Origin: JBEEJL01 sp049698095 | Lineage (GTDB): Bacteria; Pseudomonadota; Gammaproteobacteria; Burkholderiales; JBEEJL01 | Direction: 5' to 3' | DNA length: 8,942 nucleotides | Assembly: GCA_049698095.1 (NCBI GenBank) | Contig: JBAVXA010000006.1 | Location: forward strand, 1-8,942 | In this document: one piece after another, positions 5,986-8,942 of the stretch | Position numbering within the stretch: position 1 is the stretch's first letter | Layout of the letters: each line of letters opens with the position of its first letter | Position numbers and translations under genes: made by a program | Notes under the pieces: generated by a model | The model's database searches: none | What the model saw: the letters and a program-made list of their open reading frames with translations, nothing else | What the model was told of the DNA's origin: nothing

Positions 5986-7410
5986 CTAATTAAAGCGGAC
6001 GTATTCCATGCTGATCGGTTGCTTATTGATTCCCATTGGCGGCGGCGCGATCCAGTTGGCGAACTTGCCCGGCTCGACCACACGGCCCATCAGCGAGGCA
6101 ACATATGCGCGGTCGGATTCCGATGGCAGCCAGTTGTGTTTGTTCGCATCCCATTCGCTCTGGCTGATAATGCTGCCGTCCGGCGACATTTTGATACCTG
6201 CCAGCGGGCCAATCAGCCGGTTAAAGGCCTTATGCGGCACAGTCAGTTGAAAATCGATCCCGGCTTTTTGCATTACGCGGTTCCAGCGGCTCACGCCCGC
6301 CAGGGTATCGGTAATGTAATCATCACGCAGTTTTTCGTTCAGTGCGTTGAGCATCGGCGCCTCGCGCGTCAACAGTTTTCCATCGACGACTTCCAATACC
6401 TCATAACCGCGGTCTTTCAGTACATGATCGTCTCCAATTTTCGTCTCTTCGTAGCGTCCCTTCAGACCGCTGCTATAGAAAGTCGCGGCGTTGGACGACA
6501 CGTCGGAGCCGAACAAATCAAGGGTGACGCTGTAATGGAAATTCAAATAGCGCTGGATAGTCGGCAGGTCGATCACGCCGAGGCTGCGCAGTTTGGCAAT
6601 GTCGGCGCCGGGATTCTGCAGCATCACTGCGCATGTACGCTGGAGCACGCGCATCACGCCGGATTCACCGACAAACATATGGTGCGCCTCCTCAGTCAGC
6701 ATGAAGCGCGTGGTGCGTGCGAGGGGATCGAACGCCGATTCGGCGAGCGCGGATAGCTGAAACTTGCCATCGCGGTCGGTAAAAAATGTGAACATGAAAA
6801 ACGACAGCCAGTCCGGCGTCTTTTCGTTAAAGGCGCCGAGTATGCGCGGATTGTCGGCGTCGCCGGAACGGCGGGTCAACAATGCATCGGCTTCCTCGCG
6901 ACCGTCGCGGCCGAAGTAGCGATGCAGCAGATATACCATCGCCCACAAGTGGCGTCCCTCCTCGACGTTGATCTGGAACAGGTTGCGCAGATCGTACAAC
7001 GAGGGGGCGGTCAGGCCGAGGTGGCGCTGCTGCTCCACCGACGCCGGCTCGGTGTCGCCCTGAGTGACAATAATGCGACGCAGGTTGGCGCGGTGTTCCC
7101 CCGGCACTTCCTGCCACGCCGGTTCGCCTTTGTGGTCGCCGAACGGAATGATGCGGTTGGCTTCGGCAGGGTTCATAAAAATGCCCCAACGATAGTCGGG
7201 CATTTTCACATAATCGAATTGCGCCCAGCCGGCCGGATCGACGCTGATGGCGGTGCGCAAATATACATCGTAATTTTTTGAATTATCCGGGCCCATATCA
7301 CCCCACCAATCAAGAAATGCGGGCTGCCAATGTTCCAGCGCACGTTGCAGCGTCTTATCGCTTTGCAGGTTGACGTTGTTAGGAATTTTTTCGCTGTAGT
7401 TGATGCTCAT
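5986..7410 (-). CDS. boxB: Benzoyl-CoA 2,3-epoxidase oxygenase component BoxB
   Basis: This 474-residue diiron oxygenase uses O2 and electrons from BoxA to form 2,3-epoxybenzoyl-CoA. Candidate iron ligands are Glu121 (GDTEPAS), Glu151 and His154 (NVEEGRHLW), Asp212 (FTDRDG), and Glu241 and His244 (TEEAHHMF). All are shifted by one from the ligand numbers I recall for Azoarcus evansii BoxB, so the diiron site appears intact. Length is within one or two residues of the family norm, and the C-terminus (PISMEYVRFN) is complete. The start is the ATG at 7408-7410, not the TTG just upstream, because GGGAG lies 8 nt before the ATG and MSINYSEKIPNNVNL is the usual N-terminus. The ATG shares its A with the boxC stop (TGATG), which suggests translational coupling and matched amounts of the two enzymes. 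That would help keep the reactive epoxide from accumulating. Confidence 0.97.
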   Translation of the reverse strand: MSINYSEKIPNNVNLQSDKTLQRALEHWQPAFLDWWGDMGPDNSKNYDVYLRTAISVDPAGWAQFDYVKMPDYRWGIFMNPAEANRIIPFGDHKGEPAWQEVPGEHRANLRRIIVTQGDTEPASVEQQRHLGLTAPSLYDLRNLFQINVEEGRHLWAMVYLLHRYFGRDGREEADALLTRRSGDADNPRILGAFNEKTPDWLSFFMFTFFTDRDGKFQLSALAESAFDPLARTTRFMLTEEAHHMFVGESGVMRVLQRTCAVMLQNPGADIAKLRSLGVIDLPTIQRYLNFHYSVTLDLFGSDVSSNAATFYSSGLKGRYEETKIGDDHVLKDRGYEVLEVVDGKLLTREAPMLNALNEKLRDDYITDTLAGVSRWNRVMQKAGIDFQLTVPHKAFNRLIGPLAGIKMSPDGSIISQSEWDANKHNWLPSESDRAYVASLMGRVVEPGKFANWIAPPPMGINKQPISMEYVRFN

Positions 7411-8942
7411 CAAATGCGCTCCCAGTTAAATTTACTCTTGTTGCCTGTTCCGAAAACCTTCAACGCGCCTGTCTCGCCAACCGCGTTCGGACGAATAAAG
7501 ATCCAGTTTTGCCAGGCCGATAATCTGCCGAATACACGTGTTTCCATCGTCTCGTGGTTTCCGAAGCGCAAATTTGCCTCCATGCCGGTCAGCGCATCGG
7601 GCGACAGCGCGGCGCGCTCTTCCAGCGCCATACGGATTTCGTCGTCCCAATCTATGTCATCCAACGCCGCGGTGACCAGGCCGAGTTTTTCCGCTTCAAC
7701 GGCATTTAATTTTTGCCCAACGGCAACCCTGGCTTTGGCGATTTCGGCCGCATCGTTTTGAAACCGCGTTGCGATGCGGGTGAGCTGATTGACTTCCGGG
7801 TAGCGGCCGAAGTTCGCGTCAGTCAGGGAAATTTCCGGTGCGTCATCGTCTGCAACGTCGAGCATGTAGGTACGGTCGCATGCCAACGCCAGTTCGAGCA
7901 GGGTTCCGGCGAAACAGGATTGTTTATCAATCAAGGCAAACAGCGTGCGCGAGGTGACATCGAGGCGGGCGAGCGTGCGGCGCAGCATGCCGATAGTTTC
8001 GCGTACAAACCAGTTTGCCTGGTGCTGCTCCAGCGCCGCGTCACAGGCTAAAACGAAATCGGCATTGCCTCGTGTTTTGATTAACCACGTACCAATGTCA
8101 AGGTTGTTGGTGCGTAACATCAGAATGGCATCGTCCAATTCGCGCGCCATTTGCAACGGCCACCAGTTAGCTCCGGCGGCCAAAATTTCCGCCAAGTCCT
8201 GCGGCTGCGCTGCGGCTGGCGCCGATACAACCAGCGTGGCTCGGCGCGCCGAGGCGTCTATTTGCGCATCGACGAATTCATAGTGATAACCTCGCATATC
8301 AACGGTTCGCTTCAGCGGCGTCAAAGCAATACCTTTTGCGTCGGTCGGCCGGTCGCTTTGCGTAGAAAGTTCCAACGCACGTTGCATGATATGTTCCTTG
8401 AATTTTTGCGATTTCACGACGGCATCGACCAATTTCCATTCTTTGGCACGATTGCCGCGCACTCCCTCGACCAACGTACAAAATACATCGGCCAGATCGC
8501 GTCGCACTTTGCGTTTGTCGGTTACTCGAGTCAGCCCCCCGGTGCCGGGCAGGACGCCGAGTAACGGTACTTCGGGCAAGCTGACGGCGGATGAACTGTC
8601 GTCAATCAGGACTATCTCGTCGCAGGCGAGGGCAACTTCATACCCGCCGCCCGCCGTGGTACCGTTACACGCCGCGAGAAATTTCAGGCCCGAGTGTCTG
8701 CTCGAGTCTTCCAGGCCGTTACGCGTTTCATTGGTGAATTTGCAGAAATTGACCTTCCATGCGTGTGACGACAAACCGAGCATAAAAATATTCGCGCCGG
8801 AACAAAATATGCGCTCTTTGCCGCTGGTGAGCACCACGGTGCGTACTTCGGGATGCTCGAAGCGAATGCGCTGCACGGCGTCGTAGAGTTCGATATCGAC
8901 GCCAAGATCATAGGAATTCAGTTTCAACTTGTATCCCGGGCG
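7410..8942 (-). CDS. boxC: 2,3-epoxybenzoyl-CoA dihydrolase BoxC (5' end outside the window)
   Basis: BoxC adds two waters to 2,3-epoxybenzoyl-CoA and opens the ring, giving 3,4-didehydroadipyl-CoA semialdehyde and formate. The frame is open to the window edge: the five codons before the TTG at 8927 read RPGYK, which continues the known BoxC N-terminal region, so that TTG is an internal Leu codon. The visible 510 residues lack roughly 45 N-terminal residues of a family usually near 555. The protein has two crotonase-type domains. The first carries FCSGANIFMLG (46-56), CNGTTAGGGYEVALACDEI (92-110) and the acidic loop LPEVPLLGVLPGTGG (122-136), whose Glu124 is a likely catalytic residue. The second (about 230-440) has CFAGTLLELALACDR (343-357) and is more degenerate. 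The C-terminus (FNWERI) is intact, and the TGA overlaps the boxB ATG. Residue numbers here count from the window edge. Confidence 0.97.
   Translation of the reverse strand, partial: RPGYKLKLNSYDLGVDIELYDAVQRIRFEHPEVRTVVLTSGKERIFCSGANIFMLGLSSHAWKVNFCKFTNETRNGLEDSSRHSGLKFLAACNGTTAGGGYEVALACDEIVLIDDSSSAVSLPEVPLLGVLPGTGGLTRVTDKRKVRRDLADVFCTLVEGVRGNRAKEWKLVDAVVKSQKFKEHIMQRALELSTQSDRPTDAKGIALTPLKRTVDMRGYHYEFVDAQIDASARRATLVVSAPAAAQPQDLAEILAAGANWWPLQMARELDDAILMLRTNNLDIGTWLIKTRGNADFVLACDAALEQHQANWFVRETIGMLRRTLARLDVTSRTLFALIDKQSCFAGTLLELALACDRTYMLDVADDDAPEISLTDANFGRYPEVNQLTRIATRFQNDAAEIAKARVAVGQKLNAVEAEKLGLVTAALDDIDWDDEIRMALEERAALSPDALTGMEANLRFGNHETMETRVFGRLSAWQNWIFIRPNAVGETGALKVFGTGNKSKFNWERI
7419..7423 (-). 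promoter_or_regulatory. Ribosome binding site of boxB, inside the end of boxC
   Basis: GGGAG on the minus strand lies 8 nt before the boxB ATG at 7410, within the last codons of boxC. It supports that ATG over the adjacent TTG, and it supports re-initiation by ribosomes finishing boxC. Confidence 0.6.

Noticed and set aside
5818..6756. Plus-strand open frame of 312 codons opposite boxB and the boxA start
   Set aside because: It is antisense to two clearly recognised genes and has the same shadow-like composition with no domain.
7410..8927. Taking the TTG at 8927 as the start of boxC
   Set aside because: The frame stays open to the window edge with RPGYK, which matches the BoxC N-terminal region, and the family is about 45 residues longer, so the true start is outside.

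Overview
The window holds part of a catabolic gene cluster from what is most likely a betaproteobacterium (Rhodocyclales or Burkholderiales grade). That placement is inferred from moderately GC-rich coding DNA with short AT-rich gaps, and from the pairing of aerobic box benzoate genes with a betaproteobacterial-type isovaleryl-CoA dehydrogenase and thiolase set. No marker gene fixes the genus.

Layout, read along the minus strand from the right edge: boxC (5' end cut by the window edge), boxB, boxA, a fumarylacetoacetate hydrolase (FAH) family gene resembling fumarylpyruvate hydrolase, isovaleryl-CoA dehydrogenase (liuA/ivd), acetyl-CoA C-acetyltransferase (atoB-like), and a short-chain-type acyl-CoA dehydrogenase. 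All seven genes share one strand. The junctions are a 1-nt overlap and then gaps of 55, 90, 29, 21 and 32 nt, so one long transcript is possible. The AT-rich gap before the isovaleryl-CoA dehydrogenase gene may carry an internal promoter. At the left edge, on the plus strand and converging on the cluster, is the C-terminal tail of a CPBP-family membrane protease. The 113-nt gap between the convergent genes holds one imperfect inverted repeat and no gene.

How the genes work together: BoxA passes electrons from NADPH to the diiron enzyme BoxB, which epoxidises benzoyl-CoA at the 2,3 position. BoxC then hydrolyses and opens the ring, releasing formate and an adipyl-CoA-level semialdehyde. The aldehyde dehydrogenase (BoxD), the benzoate-CoA ligase and the regulator (BoxR) expected for this route are not in the window. 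The two acyl-CoA dehydrogenases and the thiolase belong to acyl-CoA beta-oxidation, and leucine/isovalerate breakdown is the best single reading of the isovaleryl-CoA dehydrogenase and thiolase pair. The FAH gene has no accepted step in the box route, and it is the main functional puzzle.

I found no RNA gene, CRISPR array, insertion sequence, phage gene or defence system. Nearly all of the window is explained by known enzyme families. The open questions are how the FAH gene and the acyl-CoA module relate to the box genes.
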